NCBI GenBank assembly: GCA_003326205.1
Contig: LWTK01000040.1
Location: 62,001-126,000, forward strand
DNA from: Nostoc sp. ATCC 43529
GTDB lineage: Bacteria; Cyanobacteriota; Cyanobacteriia; Cyanobacteriales; Nostocaceae
Reading direction: 5' to 3'
Length of the DNA: 64,000 bases
Part shown: positions 46,679 through 56,155 of the stretch, piece by piece
Numbering within the stretch: position 1 is the stretch's first letter
How the letters are laid out: each line of letters opens with the position of its first letter
The notes under the pieces: generated by a model
Seen by the model: the letters and a program-made list of their open reading frames with translations, nothing else
Database searches by the model: none
Told to the model about the DNA's origin: nothing
Position numbers and translations under genes: made by a program

Positions 46679-47518
46679 TTATTCGTCAGTGTGAGCAAAT
46701 CGGCGATAGAGGAAGTCTAGGGCGTAGTTACGTAGGTTGTAGTATTCTGGGTCTTCCATGATGCGGCGACGGTTGCGGGGGCGCGAGAAGGGAATATTTA
46801 GGATTTCACCGATGTGGGCAGCTGGGCCGTTAGTCATCATCACAACTCTGTCGGCGAGGAAAAGTGCTTCATCAATGTCATGAGTAATCATGAGTACGGT
46901 GACTTGATGTTCGCGCCAGATTTGCAGGAGTTCTTCTTGTAATTCTTCTTTGGTGATGGCGTCTAACGCACCAAAAGGTTCATCAAGTATCAAAACTTGA
47001 GGACGAATCGACAGGGCGCGGGCGATGGCTACTCGCTGTTTCATCCCACCAGAAATTTGATTGGGTTTTTTGTCAGCCGCTTCTGTCAGTCCTACCATTG
47101 CTAAATGTTCTCTGACTATTGCCCGTTTTTCTGCCTGGGTTTTTTTCGGAAACACAGAATCAACAGCCAAGTAAACGTTGTCAAAAACATTCAGCCAAGG
47201 TAGCAAACAATAGTTTTGGAATACCATCATCCGGTCGGGGCCTGGTTCGGTGATGGGTTTGTCTTGCAGCAGGACGACACCATCGGTAGGAGTGTTAAAC
47301 CCAGAAATCATATTGAGGAGTGTTGATTTGCCACAGCCAGAGTGACCGATGATGCAAACAAATTCACCCTCACGCACTTTCAAGTCAACTCCATCCAATA
47401 CCGTGTAAGGCCCTTCGGGAGTTGGATAAATTTTGCTTACACCTTCAATGACTAAAAAATCTTCCGCTTTTTGCTTCTCTAGTTGATTGAATTGATTAGT
47501 TTTGTTTAGTATTTGCAT
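46679..47518 (-). CDS. nrtD: nitrate ABC transporter, ATP-binding subunit NrtD
   Basis: A 279-residue ATPase: Walker A GHSGCGKST, FQNYCLLPW, signature ISGGMKQR, Walker B LILDEP, switch HDIDEA, and the family C-terminus (RRIMEDPEYYNLRNYALDFL). It pairs with NrtC to energise the NrtB permease. The N-terminal 20 residues are Asn/Gln/Lys-rich and vary between species. It is fifth of the operon genes, 75 bases after nrtC, the spacer consisting of a heptamer array. Confidence 0.95.
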   Translation of the reverse strand: MQILNKTNQFNQLEKQKAEDFLVIEGVSKIYPTPEGPYTVLDGVDLKVREGEFVCIIGHSGCGKSTLLNMISGFNTPTDGVVLLQDKPITEPGPDRMMVFQNYCLLPWLNVFDNVYLAVDSVFPKKTQAEKRAIVREHLAMVGLTEAADKKPNQISGGMKQRVAIARALSIRPQVLILDEPFGALDAITKEELQEELLQIWREHQVTVLMITHDIDEALFLADRVVMMTNGPAAHIGEILNIPFSRPRNRRRIMEDPEYYNLRNYALDFLYRRFAHTDE

Positions 47519-47550
47519 GGTGATTTTAGTTATTTCTTATTTGCTCAGTT

Positions 47551-47596
47551 ACTAATGACCAATGACCAATGACCAATGACCAATGACTAATGACTA
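47551..47596. repeat. heptamer array ACCAATG between nrtC and nrtD
   Basis: Six or so seven-base units (ACTAATG/ACCAATG) fill the nrtC-nrtD spacer almost completely. Confidence 0.85.
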
Positions 47597-49582
47597 AATA
47601 AATACTTCTTCAATACGTATCTGGCGTTTAATTTCCAAACTTTTGAGATACTCTATCGGCTCTGAGGGGTTAAAAAATTTACCATCAAATAAATGAATCG
47701 GGTTATCTTCACCGATATCGAGTAAGCCAAGGTCGCGTGCTGCTGCACCAAATACGTCTGTACGACAAACTCGTTCAATCACTTCTACCCAGTTTTTCGG
47801 GAAGGGTGTTAAGCCCCAACGTGCCAACTGAGTAATCATCCACAAAATTTCCGTGCGGTTGGGATAATTGGTTTGATTGACAAAAAACTGGTTATATGCA
47901 GTAAATTCTTGTGGTTCTGTACCGTCACCGCGATCATAGGGATCGAGGAAACCAGGACGAACATACACAGGATCGATATCCAGGTACTCAGAACGGCAGA
48001 GTATTTCTAAAATTTCTTCGCGATTGCGGAGATCGTCACAGTATTGACATGCTTCTAACAGTGCTTTAACGAGGGCGAGATAGGTTTCTGGATACTGCTG
48101 CGCCCAATCTTCCCGCACTCCCAAGACTTTTTTCGGTTGTCCTGACCAAGTTTCTAAAGCTGTGGCGGCAACAAAGCCTAAATCTTGATGAACAGCAAGG
48201 TAGTTCCAGGGTTCTCCAGCGCAGTAACCGTCTATATTTCCGGCTTTGAGTTGAGAAACCATTTGCATTGGTGGAATCGCCGTTATGCTGACATCGCGAT
48301 CGGGATCTATACCACCAGCCGCCAGCCAATAACGCAGCATTAAGTTAACCATTGACGTTGGATGAGCTACACCCAAAGTCAAAATTTTGTCGGGAGCAGC
48401 ATTAATCGCGGTTTTTAAGTCAGCTAGGTTTCTGACACCTTGGCTATACAATCTTTTGCTGAGGGTGATGGCGTTAGCATTACGAGAGATATTTAGAGCA
48501 TTGATGACAGGAATTGGTTTCCTATCGCCAGCACCCAAAGTCAGAGCTAAGGGCATTCCCGCCAGCATTTGGGCTGTGTCTAATTTACCAGTGGCAACTC
48601 CTTGAGCGATTTCTTCCCAGCTAGAAGCACGAGTGAGAGTGATATTATCTAAACCGTACTTGGCTAGAAAGCCTTTCTCTTGAGCAACGATTAAAGGTGC
48701 AGCATCAGTCAAAGGCATAAAGCCAATTTCCAGATTGACTTTTTCTAAGCCGTTGTGGGATGTAGCTGCTGGTGCTGGAGTCTGCTGTGCTTTGTGTTTT
48801 TTGAGCAGCTTTTGTTGGTTGAGGAAGTAAATCATTTCATTCCGCAGATTGTAGTAGCTGGGATGTTTGACGACTTCCAGGCGTTGACGCGGGCGAGGGA
48901 TTGGGACTTCGAGAATTTGTCCGATATGTGCTTCTGGGCCATTGGTGAGCATGACAACGCGATCGCTCAACAATAATGCTTCGTCCACATCATGGGTTAC
49001 CATCACACAAGTAACGTTGTGTTCGTTGCAGATTTTCATCAGTTGTTCTTGCAAACTCCCCCGCGTCAAAGCATCTAAGGCTCCAAAGGGTTCATCTAGC
49101 AATAACAGCTTCGGACGAGTAGCCAAGGCGCGGGCGATGGCTACTCGTTGTTTCATCCCCCCAGATAACTCGCTAGGACGTTTATTCGCCGCTAAACGCA
49201 GCCCCACCATATCGATATGTTCTTCGATAATACTGCGGCGATCGCTTTTGGATTTACCTTTGTGCACTTCATCCACAGCTAGGGCGATGTTTTCCCGTAC
49301 TGTTAACCAAGGCAACAAAGAATAGTTTTGAAATACAACCATCCGATCTGGACTGGGATCTCTAACTTCTCGTCCTTGTAAAGTCACACCACCAATACTC
49401 GCTCTATCTAAACCTGCAATGATATTGAGCAAAGTAGATTTACCACAACCAGAATGTCCAATTAGAGAAACAAATTCCCCTTGCCGAATTTTTAATTCAA
49501 TATTTTTGAGAGCAATATATTTGCCCCCATTCGGAAGTTCAAATACACGGTCAACGTGGTCAACTTCAACAAAAGTAGTCAT
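47594..49582 (-). CDS. nrtC: nitrate ABC transporter, ATPase-receptor fusion NrtC
   Basis: A 662-residue fusion. Residues 1-255 are an ATPase (Walker A GHSGCGKST, signature LSGGMKQR, Walker B LLLDEP, switch HDVDEA). After an Ala/Thr-rich linker, residues about 285-655 form an NrtA-like domain (LEIGFMPLTDAAPLIVAQEKGFL, AGNIDGYCAGEPWNYLAV) lacking an export signal, so it is cytoplasmic. In Synechococcus this domain regulates uptake, closing it in response to ammonium. The fusion is diagnostic of NrtC/CmpC. It sits between nrtB and nrtD. Confidence 0.95.
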   Translation of the reverse strand: MTTFVEVDHVDRVFELPNGGKYIALKNIELKIRQGEFVSLIGHSGCGKSTLLNIIAGLDRASIGGVTLQGREVRDPSPDRMVVFQNYSLLPWLTVRENIALAVDEVHKGKSKSDRRSIIEEHIDMVGLRLAANKRPSELSGGMKQRVAIARALATRPKLLLLDEPFGALDALTRGSLQEQLMKICNEHNVTCVMVTHDVDEALLLSDRVVMLTNGPEAHIGQILEVPIPRPRQRLEVVKHPSYYNLRNEMIYFLNQQKLLKKHKAQQTPAPAATSHNGLEKVNLEIGFMPLTDAAPLIVAQEKGFLAKYGLDNITLTRASSWEEIAQGVATGKLDTAQMLAGMPLALTLGAGDRKPIPVINALNISRNANAITLSKRLYSQGVRNLADLKTAINAAPDKILTLGVAHPTSMVNLMLRYWLAAGGIDPDRDVSITAIPPMQMVSQLKAGNIDGYCAGEPWNYLAVHQDLGFVAATALETWSGQPKKVLGVREDWAQQYPETYLALVKALLEACQYCDDLRNREEILEILCRSEYLDIDPVYVRPGFLDPYDRGDGTEPQEFTAYNQFFVNQTNYPNRTEILWMITQLARWGLTPFPKNWVEVIERVCRTDVFGAAARDLGLLDIGEDNPIHLFDGKFFNPSEPIEYLKSLEIKRQIRIEEVFI

Positions 49583-49663
49583 TTTTTAATTCGTAATTCG
49601 TAATGACGCTTGAGGAATCGCTAACGTAATTCGTAATCGGGGGAATAAATTATTGCTTATTCC

Positions 49664-50497
49664 CTACTCTGGTACAACTTTGCTAGCGATAAAGCCAACT
49701 AATCTGTCTAACATTAAGCCGACCAAACCAACATAAATTAGTGCCAGGATGATTTCGCTTAAATTAGTTTCTGTGGTGGTATTGTAAGCATCCCAAATAA
49801 AGGAACCAATCCCTACACCGCCAACTAACATTTCTGCTGCAACAATCGCTAACCAAGATAAACCAATGCCAATGCGTAAGCCTGTGAAGATATAAGGAAC
49901 AGTAGCAGGAAATACAACTTTTAGAAAATACTTTGCTCCTTTCAAACGTAAAACTCTAGCTACGTTTACATAGTCTTGAGGAATTTGTTGTACACCTACA
50001 GTTGTATTGATGATAATCGGCCAAATGGACGTAATGAAAATTACAAAAATAGCTGAAGGATTAGCTTGTTGAAATGCTGCTAGGGAAATTGGCAGCCATG
50101 CAAGAGGCGGTACAGTTCGCAACACTTGGAATATGGGGTCTACAGCATTATAAAGTAACTTGTTAGCACCGATGAAAATTCCCAATGCAATGCCAACAAT
50201 TGCTGCTAAAGAAAAGCCTAAACCAACTCTTCCTAAACTACTAAGTATCTGCCAACCTAAACCTTTATCACTTTCACCATTATCAAAAAATGGATTAATG
50301 ATAAAAGGGTCCCAAGTTTCAGAAAATGTTTCTATTGGCCCAGGTAATTTAAAGTTAGGATTTAAACAAAGTAATTGCCAAATCACTAAAAAAATAGCTA
50401 CTGCTACCAGCGGTGGCAGAATTTTTTGTGAAACTAATTTATATAACTGCTTGCGGGGATTTTTTCTGAGAGTCCGACTTCCAAGGATAGCTGCCAT
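49664..50497 (-). CDS. nrtB: nitrate ABC transporter permease NrtB
   Basis: A 277-residue BPD-type permease with about six spans, coupling-loop motif VARVLRLKGAKYFLKVVFPATVPYIFTG and LRTVPPLAWLPISLAAF. ATG 50497 follows a strong GGGAG ribosome site; the open frame runs 33 codons further to 50596 but is unlike NrtB N-termini. It forms the channel for nitrate delivered by NrtA. It compares closely with the riboswitch-controlled permease at 15990, pointing to common ancestry of the two importers. Confidence 0.95.
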   Translation of the reverse strand: MAAILGSRTLRKNPRKQLYKLVSQKILPPLVAVAIFLVIWQLLCLNPNFKLPGPIETFSETWDPFIINPFFDNGESDKGLGWQILSSLGRVGLGFSLAAIVGIALGIFIGANKLLYNAVDPIFQVLRTVPPLAWLPISLAAFQQANPSAIFVIFITSIWPIIINTTVGVQQIPQDYVNVARVLRLKGAKYFLKVVFPATVPYIFTGLRIGIGLSWLAIVAAEMLVGGVGIGSFIWDAYNTTTETNLSEIILALIYVGLVGLMLDRLVGFIASKVVPE

Positions 50498-50610
50498 TTT
50501 TGTGATTTCTCCCTTTGCCAAAGAACTAAGCGTAAAATTAAAGTTTGTAGCTAACAGTGTAGTTTCGCTCAAGCTTTGTGATGAGCGATGAATCAATCGC
50601 TCATTACGGA

Positions 50611-51936
50611 CTAAACTTTTTTGATTTTTAAATTTTGCAAATATTCTTCAGGTTTTTCGGGATCAAATTTCACACCGTCAAAGAAAGTTTCAACTCCACG
50701 AGAACTACTTTGAGGAATTTCAGAATCAGGAACACTAATAGCTTTCGCTGCTTTTTTCCACAAGTCTTCTTTATTTACTTGATTGACTATTTCCTGAACT
50801 TTAGTATCTTTTGGCAGATAACCCCAACGAATTTCTTCTGTTAAAAACCAAATATCGTGACTCTTGTAAGGATAGGAAGCGTTATTTTCCCAAAACTTCA
50901 TGCGGTATGGGAAATTTTCTTGTGTACGTCCATCGCCAAAGTCAATATTACCTTTCGACCTTTCTAAAATATCTGATGCAGCAACGTTAAAGTATTTTCT
51001 ATCAGAACAAATTTTACACATTTCCTCTTTATTTTCGGCGCGATCACACCATTGTTGAGCTTCCATAATTGCCATCAACAATGCTTGTGCAGCATTAGGA
51101 TTTTGATCCACCCAATCTTTCCGCATCGCAAAAGCTTTTTCTGGATGGTCTTTCCACAACTCGCCTGTAACTAAAGCTGAATAACCTAATTTTTGGTTAA
51201 CTAATTGAGCATTCCAAGGCTCTCCCACACAGAAAGAATCGATAGTGTTGACTTTCATATTCGCCACCATTTGTGGTGGTGGTACGGGTTCTAAAACCAC
51301 GTCTTGGTCTGGATTAATCCCACCAGCCGCTAGCCAATAACGCATCCACAAATCATGAGTACCGCCAGGAAATGTAATACCAAATTTCAAAGATTTTTTA
51401 TTGGCTTTAGCTTGACTAGCAGCTTCTTTCAACCCTTTACTTTGTAAATTTACATTCAGTTCTTTAAATTTATTGGCAACAGAAATAGCTTGACCATTAG
51501 TATTTAGTCTTGCCAAAATATACATTGGCACTTTATCGTTAATGGTCATCAAATAAGGCATAGGGCTTAGGATATGTGCCCCATCAATACCACCCCCAGC
51601 TGAGCCAATTTTCAAGTTATCACGGGTGACAGGCCAAGATTTTTGTTTGATAACCTCAACATCAGTCATACCGTACTTGGCAAAGAAACCTTTTTCTTTA
51701 GCAATAATCAGAGGAGCAGAATCAGTTAAAGCGATAAATCCTAACTTCGCTTTTGTTGTTTCTACCTTCGGCGCATTAGCAACAGTAGAAATATTAGCGG
51801 CTGGAGCAGCAGCAGCATCGCTACTTGTTGAACTTGTATTGCTATTGCTGTTAGCAGAACAACCGTGAGCTAAAATAGAAGCCGCAGCCGCAGTAGTTGT
51901 GGTGAAAATAAATTTTCTTCTGGAAAAATTTGTCAT
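50611..51936 (-). CDS. nrtA: nitrate-binding lipoprotein NrtA
   Basis: A 441-residue periplasmic receptor. A twin-arginine motif (FSRRKFIF) and a lipobox (AHGC, Cys 26) show export and lipid anchoring. A Ser/Ala/Asn spacer precedes the solute-binding domain: KLGFIALTDSAPLIIAKEKGFF, FGITFPGGTHDLWMRYWLAAGGI, VNTIDSFCVGEPWN and IMEAQQWCDRAEN, all typical of NrtA. It captures nitrate (and nitrite) and docks on NrtB. It lies 113 bases after nirA. CmpA is the main alternative but the operon context settles nitrate. Confidence 0.95.
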   Translation of the reverse strand: MTNFSRRKFIFTTTTAAAASILAHGCSANSNSNTSSTSSDAAAAPAANISTVANAPKVETTKAKLGFIALTDSAPLIIAKEKGFFAKYGMTDVEVIKQKSWPVTRDNLKIGSAGGGIDGAHILSPMPYLMTINDKVPMYILARLNTNGQAISVANKFKELNVNLQSKGLKEAASQAKANKKSLKFGITFPGGTHDLWMRYWLAAGGINPDQDVVLEPVPPPQMVANMKVNTIDSFCVGEPWNAQLVNQKLGYSALVTGELWKDHPEKAFAMRKDWVDQNPNAAQALLMAIMEAQQWCDRAENKEEMCKICSDRKYFNVAASDILERSKGNIDFGDGRTQENFPYRMKFWENNASYPYKSHDIWFLTEEIRWGYLPKDTKVQEIVNQVNKEDLWKKAAKAISVPDSEIPQSSSRGVETFFDGVKFDPEKPEEYLQNLKIKKV

Positions 51937-51948
51937 TTGTTATTTGTC

Positions 51949-51976
51949 CTTAGTCATTAGTCATTAGTCATTGGTC
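51949..51976. repeat. heptamer array GTCATTA in the nirA-nrtA spacer
   Basis: Four units GTCATTA/GTCATTG directly upstream of nrtA, followed by TCGGGAGTTAGGAG and C-rich short repeats to about 52030. Confidence 0.8.
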
Positions 51977-52048
51977 ATCGGGAGTTAGGAGTTAATTTTC
52001 ACCTCCGCCCCTCTGCTCCCCTGCCCCCCTGCCCTCGCTCCTCAGTTA

Positions 52049-53653
52049 CTAACTACCAACTACTAAGGCTTCTTGCTTGAGTTTTGCCCCAAAGTTTTTG
52101 ATGAGTAAATCTTGCAATATTGGCTGTAAATCTTCACAGGGTATGCCTTTGATAATGCAACTTCCGAGATGGGCATCTTTGCCAACTTTGCCACCCATAT
52201 ATATGTCAACACCTTCAAGGGTTTTGCCATTTTTACGAGTTTTAGTTCCCATCAAGCCGATGTCTGCAACTTGAGGCTGTCCGCAGGAGTTGGGGCAACC
52301 AGTCCAGTGAATTCGCACGGGATGGGTGAAGGTTAAATCTTCTTCTAAGGCTTTAATCATTGCCAGGGCGCGGTTTTTAGTTTCGATGAGGGCAAAGTTG
52401 CAAAATTGTGCGCCGGTGCAAGATACTAGCGATCGCGTCAATAAACCAGGGTTAATCGAAAACCTCTCTAGTAAAGGTTCTGCTAAAAATATTGCTAGTT
52501 TCGATTCAGCAACGTTGGGGATAATGATGTTTTGCTCAACTGTAAACCGGATTTCGCCACTGCCGTACACTTCTGCTAGACGAGCAATTTCAAACATATC
52601 TTCGGCATACAACCGACCGACAGGAATGTGCAAGCCTACGTAATTTAATCCTGGTTGCTTTTGTTTATATACCCCGATGTGGTCACGTTTTTCCCAGTCG
52701 ATTTCGTCTTTTGGCGCTGCGGGTAACAATGATTTACCTAAACGATTTTCTACTTCTGCCCGAAACTTTTCTAAACCCCATTCATCAATTAGCCACATCA
52801 GACGGGATTTTTGCCGATTAGCGCGCGAACCGTTGTCGCGAAAAACTTCTAAAACGGCTCTACATACAGCTACCACATCTTCTGGACCCACCCAAGCGTT
52901 CAAAGGAATCGCCGCCTGACAACGTTTAGCCGAGAAAAAGCCACCGACGATGATGTTAAAGCCAAATATTGGGGACTGGGAAGATTTTTCCCCAGTCGCT
53001 AGTCCCCAGTCCCCAGTCCCCTCCTTAAATGCTGGTACGAAAGCTAAATCATTGATCTCCGCGTGAACTGAATTGTCTCTTCCACCGGCGATCGCAATGT
53101 TAAACTTTCTTGGTAGATTGCTAAACTCTGGGTTTCCTTCGCCTTTGTTGGTGAGCATATCTTGAATTTGCTGTACCAACTCTCGTGTGTCGTACAACTC
53201 ATCTGCATCTAACCCCGCCACAGGATCGCCTGTGATGTTGCGGACGTTATCCATCCCTGACTGGACGCTGGTTAACCCAACTGCGTGAAATCTATCAAAA
53301 ATATCTGGTAAATCTCCAATTCTGATCCCCCGCAATTGAATATTCTGTCTGGTAGTAATATCAGCACTACCCTCGTCTCCGTAACGCTGCACTACTTGGG
53401 CTAAAACACGCATCTGAGTGCTGGTGAGAATACCGTTGGGCATCCGCATCCGCATCATAAACTTACCTGGAGTGACTGGACGAAAAAATACACCCACCCA
53501 TTTGAGTCGATGATCTCGGTCTGTTTCGTCCATTGCTTCCCAACCCAAAGCGGCAAATTTCTCTATCTCAGCCTTAACGGCGAGTCCATCTTTTTCTGCT
53601 TTGAATTTCTCGAACTTATTCAGGTTGGCGGTGGTAGTTGCTGTGTCTGTCAT
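52049..53653 (-). CDS. nirA: ferredoxin-nitrite reductase
   Basis: A 534-residue sirohaem enzyme that reduces nitrite to ammonium with six electrons from ferredoxin. Two ferredoxin-like halves (MRMRMPNGILTSTQMRVLAQV; VGRLYAEDMFEIARLAEVYG) flank the cofactor site; cluster cysteines lie in SCTGAQFCNF and TGCPNSCGQPQ. At about residues 209-228 the conserved FKEG...GFNI is split by TGDWGLATGEKSSQSPIF, translated from heptamer repeats. It heads the operon nirA-nrtABCD-nrtP-narB and follows an NtcA promoter with a leader of roughly 265 bases. Confidence 0.96.
   Translation of the reverse strand: MTDTATTTANLNKFEKFKAEKDGLAVKAEIEKFAALGWEAMDETDRDHRLKWVGVFFRPVTPGKFMMRMRMPNGILTSTQMRVLAQVVQRYGDEGSADITTRQNIQLRGIRIGDLPDIFDRFHAVGLTSVQSGMDNVRNITGDPVAGLDADELYDTRELVQQIQDMLTNKGEGNPEFSNLPRKFNIAIAGGRDNSVHAEINDLAFVPAFKEGTGDWGLATGEKSSQSPIFGFNIIVGGFFSAKRCQAAIPLNAWVGPEDVVAVCRAVLEVFRDNGSRANRQKSRLMWLIDEWGLEKFRAEVENRLGKSLLPAAPKDEIDWEKRDHIGVYKQKQPGLNYVGLHIPVGRLYAEDMFEIARLAEVYGSGEIRFTVEQNIIIPNVAESKLAIFLAEPLLERFSINPGLLTRSLVSCTGAQFCNFALIETKNRALAMIKALEEDLTFTHPVRIHWTGCPNSCGQPQVADIGLMGTKTRKNGKTLEGVDIYMGGKVGKDAHLGSCIIKGIPCEDLQPILQDLLIKNFGAKLKQEALVVGS
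52970..53024. repeat. in-frame heptamer insertion inside nirA
   Basis: Plus strand: TGGGGACTGGGAAGA, then inverted CCCCAGTCGCTAGT and CCCCAGTCCCCAGTCCCC. It adds about 17 residues in a loop and leaves the reading frame intact; the same GGGGACT word fills the spacer at 54692 and the coding insertion at 61200. Confidence 0.88.
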
Positions 53654-53926
53654 GAGGCTGACTCTCGTTACAAGTTACTAATAAACGTCAAAAGCGATGA
53701 TGATTACCCAATATCAATCAACCCGTAGTCCCATCAGGTGTTGTATCTACGAGGATTAGACATGAAAAACTTAGATATGCGATTACGGCTGATTATTTAT
53801 ACTTCCGAAAATTCCAACGCGAAACTTAAAATCCGTGGTTTGTTGAGGAAAATTTGTCGTAGTTTACATTTTGGGAATTTGTCAAGGAGTTTTGGCTACT
53901 GTTTATGTAACAATTTCAATACTCAT

Positions 53927-53968
53927 AACTTAATGTCAGATTTCTGTTAAAATCGTATAAATTGTTAC
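53927..53968 (-). promoter_or_regulatory. NtcA-activated promoter of the nirA operon
   Basis: On the minus strand GTAACAATTTATAC (GTAN8TAC) is followed after exactly 22 bases by TAAGTT (TAN3T). This is the canonical class II NtcA promoter layout. It would give a leader of about 265 bases before nirA; long leaders are known for this operon. The palindromic site could also act on the divergent Rieske gene. Confidence 0.9.
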
Positions 53969-54146
53969 GGTTTTTTAGTAAAATTGCAGAAAATGTATAA
54001 AACCTATGCATTTTTTACATCAAATTCAGATCTAAGTAGCCCAAAGTGCTTACATCAAAGGTATTTGAGATGACTCAAAGGATTTTCAATTACTATGTAG
54101 CAATCCTATTTGACGATCTGTCACACACAATTGTTGTGAAAGAGCT

Positions 54147-54560
54147 ATGAAACGTCGTGATTTTATTAATTGGGTAGGTTTGGGTTGGATAGCAAGTTCT
54201 TTACCTGTAGCGATCGCAGCTTGTTCTTCAGTGAAAAATTTAGGATTAGAAGACTGGGTATCGGTAAGCCCATCGGCAGAATTAGATAAAACAGGTCAAT
54301 TGCTAGCGAAAGAGTCACCTGTTGGACCTGTGTTGATACTCGGCACATCTAAATCTGGAAGTTTGACGGCTGTCAGCCTTACCTGTACTCATGCAGGTTG
54401 TACCTTGGCATGGAAAGCTGACACCAAAAAATTGGTCTGTCCCTGTCACGGTTCAGAATACGCCCTTGACGGTACAGTAAAAAGAGGCCCAGCAAAAGAA
54501 GGGCTGAAAACCTTTGCGGCAAAAATTGAGGGTGATTCAGTTGTAGTTAAACTAGGCTAA
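54147..54560 (+). CDS. Rieske 2Fe-2S protein with Tat signal
   Basis: A 137-residue protein. A twin-arginine start (KRRDFINWVGLGW) and a hydrophobic stretch ending IAACSS suggest Tat export and possible lipidation. The mature domain shows the Rieske ligands Cys 80 and His 82 (LTCTHAGC) and Cys 98 and His 101 (CPCHGSEY), with Cys 85 and Cys 100 able to form the stabilising disulphide. It lacks the longer b6f Rieske features, so it is a soluble electron carrier-like protein. It is divergent from nirA and upstream of the HEAT gene, so a role in nitrite reductase maturation or redox is possible, not shown. Confidence 0.88.
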   Translation: MKRRDFINWVGLGWIASSLPVAIAACSSVKNLGLEDWVSVSPSAELDKTGQLLAKESPVGPVLILGTSKSGSLTAVSLTCTHAGCTLAWKADTKKLVCPCHGSEYALDGTVKRGPAKEGLKTFAAKIEGDSVVVKLG

Positions 54561-54691
54561 AAGCGATTGGGGATTGGAGATTGGGGACTGGGAGTGATGA
54601 GTGTTGACTGTTAACTGTTGACTCTTAAGCTGAGCTTGGGATGCTCCCTCCGCCTCCTGTGAAGAGTTATTATTCTTCCCTCTGCTCCCCC

Positions 54692-54731
54692 TACCTCCCC
54701 ATCTCCCCAGTCCCCAGTCCCCAGTCCCCAT
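54692..54731. repeat. heptamer array CCCCAGT upstream of the HEAT gene
   Basis: CCCCATCT, then CCCCAGT repeated about four times. It produces a Pro/Ser-rich false N-terminus in the open frame that begins at 54641. Confidence 0.85.
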
Positions 54732-54745
54732 TCACTTTTACAATC

Positions 54746-56071
54746 GTGAATAACATCAACATCAACCAGCTTTTGATGCAAGTTCAGACAGCATATAAGG
54801 CAGCTGATTGGTCATCACTAATTCAATATTTACAACAATTAATTATAGGGACAGATCTTGAAGATCAAAAAATAATTAAAAATCGAGAATATCTGCTGAC
54901 ATTAACACTTTCAATGTTAGAGATGGGAGATTTCCAGCAACGCTGGGAAATTACCAAGATATTAACTAATTTAGGAAATATTGCCATCCCACCACTCATT
55001 GAAATATTAAAAGATGAAGACGTAGACGAAGAATTGCGTTGGTATGCAGCGCGGACTTTAGGCGAATTTAAGCACCCAGATGCCATCACAGCTTTAGTAG
55101 AATTATTGAAAAATGATGAGGATGAAGAACTTAAAGCGATCGCAGCTATAGCACTAGGACAAATAGGTTCTGTTGCTATTACTTCACTGACAGAACTTCT
55201 AGCCGATGAAGATACACGACTTTTGGCGGTGCGATCGCTTTGTTGTATTCCGCAAACAGAAACCATTGCACCACTGTTGAGTGTAGTCCAAGATCCACAA
55301 CCCACAATTCGTACTGCCGCAATTGAAGCCCTCGCTAACTTTGATGATGAACGCATACCACCAGTTTTGTTAAACGCTTTGGATGATGTAGCCGCCACAG
55401 TTAGACGTGCAGCAGTTGTTGGTTTAAGTTTTCGCCCCAACTTGCGCCAAACATTCGATTTAGTGACGAGATTACAACCAAAGCTTTACGACATTAACCT
55501 TGATGTTTGTTGTGCGGCAGTCGTTACCCTTTCTCGTATGGATTGTGATGAGGCTGCCAAACACTTATTTGATTTGCTGATTTCACCCCAGACACCGATA
55601 ACGCTGCAATTAGAAACTATCCGCGCTTTAAGTTGGATGGGGATACCATCGAGTTTGGAATATTTACAAGCAGCACTCAATCAAAGTACATCAGAAACAG
55701 TGTGGCAAGAAATTGTCACAGTTTTAGGGCAAATGCAAAAGCCGCAGTTAACAACACTAGCAGCAGAAATTTTACTAGAAGTATTGCGATTGCAACATCC
55801 AGCTACAAATATTGCCAATATCAAAAGTGCGATCGCTTTATCTTTAGGACAGTTAGGCAAAATTCAGGCAATTGAACCATTAATTTCGCTGCTAGCTGAT
55901 TCTAATGTATCGGTGAGACTACATGCGATCGCTGCACTGAAAAATCTCGATAAAGAAGCTGCACATCAACAATTACAGCAGTTAGCAAATAACCCTGAGC
56001 TTACACCAGATTTGCAACAAGGAATCACGATCGCTTTAGCAGAGTGGTTCCAAAGTAATACTTGCAACTAA
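54746..56071 (+). CDS. nirB: HEAT-repeat protein, probable nitrite reductase partner NirB
   Basis: A 441-residue protein (GTG start 54746; ATG 54776 is an alternative) built of about eleven HEAT/PBS-lyase-type helical repeats, for example IPPLIEILKDEDVDEELRWYAARTLGEF and ITSLTELLADEDTRLLAVRSL. The first 30 frame codons before it come from heptamer repeats. Such scaffolds bind proteins; no catalytic site is seen. In Anabaena a HEAT-repeat NirB sits beside nirA and is needed for normal nitrite reductase; the identical position, divergent from nirA and before ntcB, supports that name. The link to that literature is from memory, so the symbol is probable rather than certain. Confidence 0.75.
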   Translation: MNNININQLLMQVQTAYKAADWSSLIQYLQQLIIGTDLEDQKIIKNREYLLTLTLSMLEMGDFQQRWEITKILTNLGNIAIPPLIEILKDEDVDEELRWYAARTLGEFKHPDAITALVELLKNDEDEELKAIAAIALGQIGSVAITSLTELLADEDTRLLAVRSLCCIPQTETIAPLLSVVQDPQPTIRTAAIEALANFDDERIPPVLLNALDDVAATVRRAAVVGLSFRPNLRQTFDLVTRLQPKLYDINLDVCCAAVVTLSRMDCDEAAKHLFDLLISPQTPITLQLETIRALSWMGIPSSLEYLQAALNQSTSETVWQEIVTVLGQMQKPQLTTLAAEILLEVLRLQHPATNIANIKSAIALSLGQLGKIQAIEPLISLLADSNVSVRLHAIAALKNLDKEAAHQQLQQLANNPELTPDLQQGITIALAEWFQSNTCN

Positions 56072-56155
56072 ACTGTGGCGCAGCAAAGGAAATAGAAATA
56101 ATTAACATAAGCGAAGATAATATAGTAGTGCTATCTTTGTAAGAGTTCGGTACTT

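Noticed and set aside
53738..53950. 70-codon plus-strand frame in the nirA-Rieske gap
   Set aside because: It lies across the nirA leader and -10 region, has no domain and no good ribosome site.
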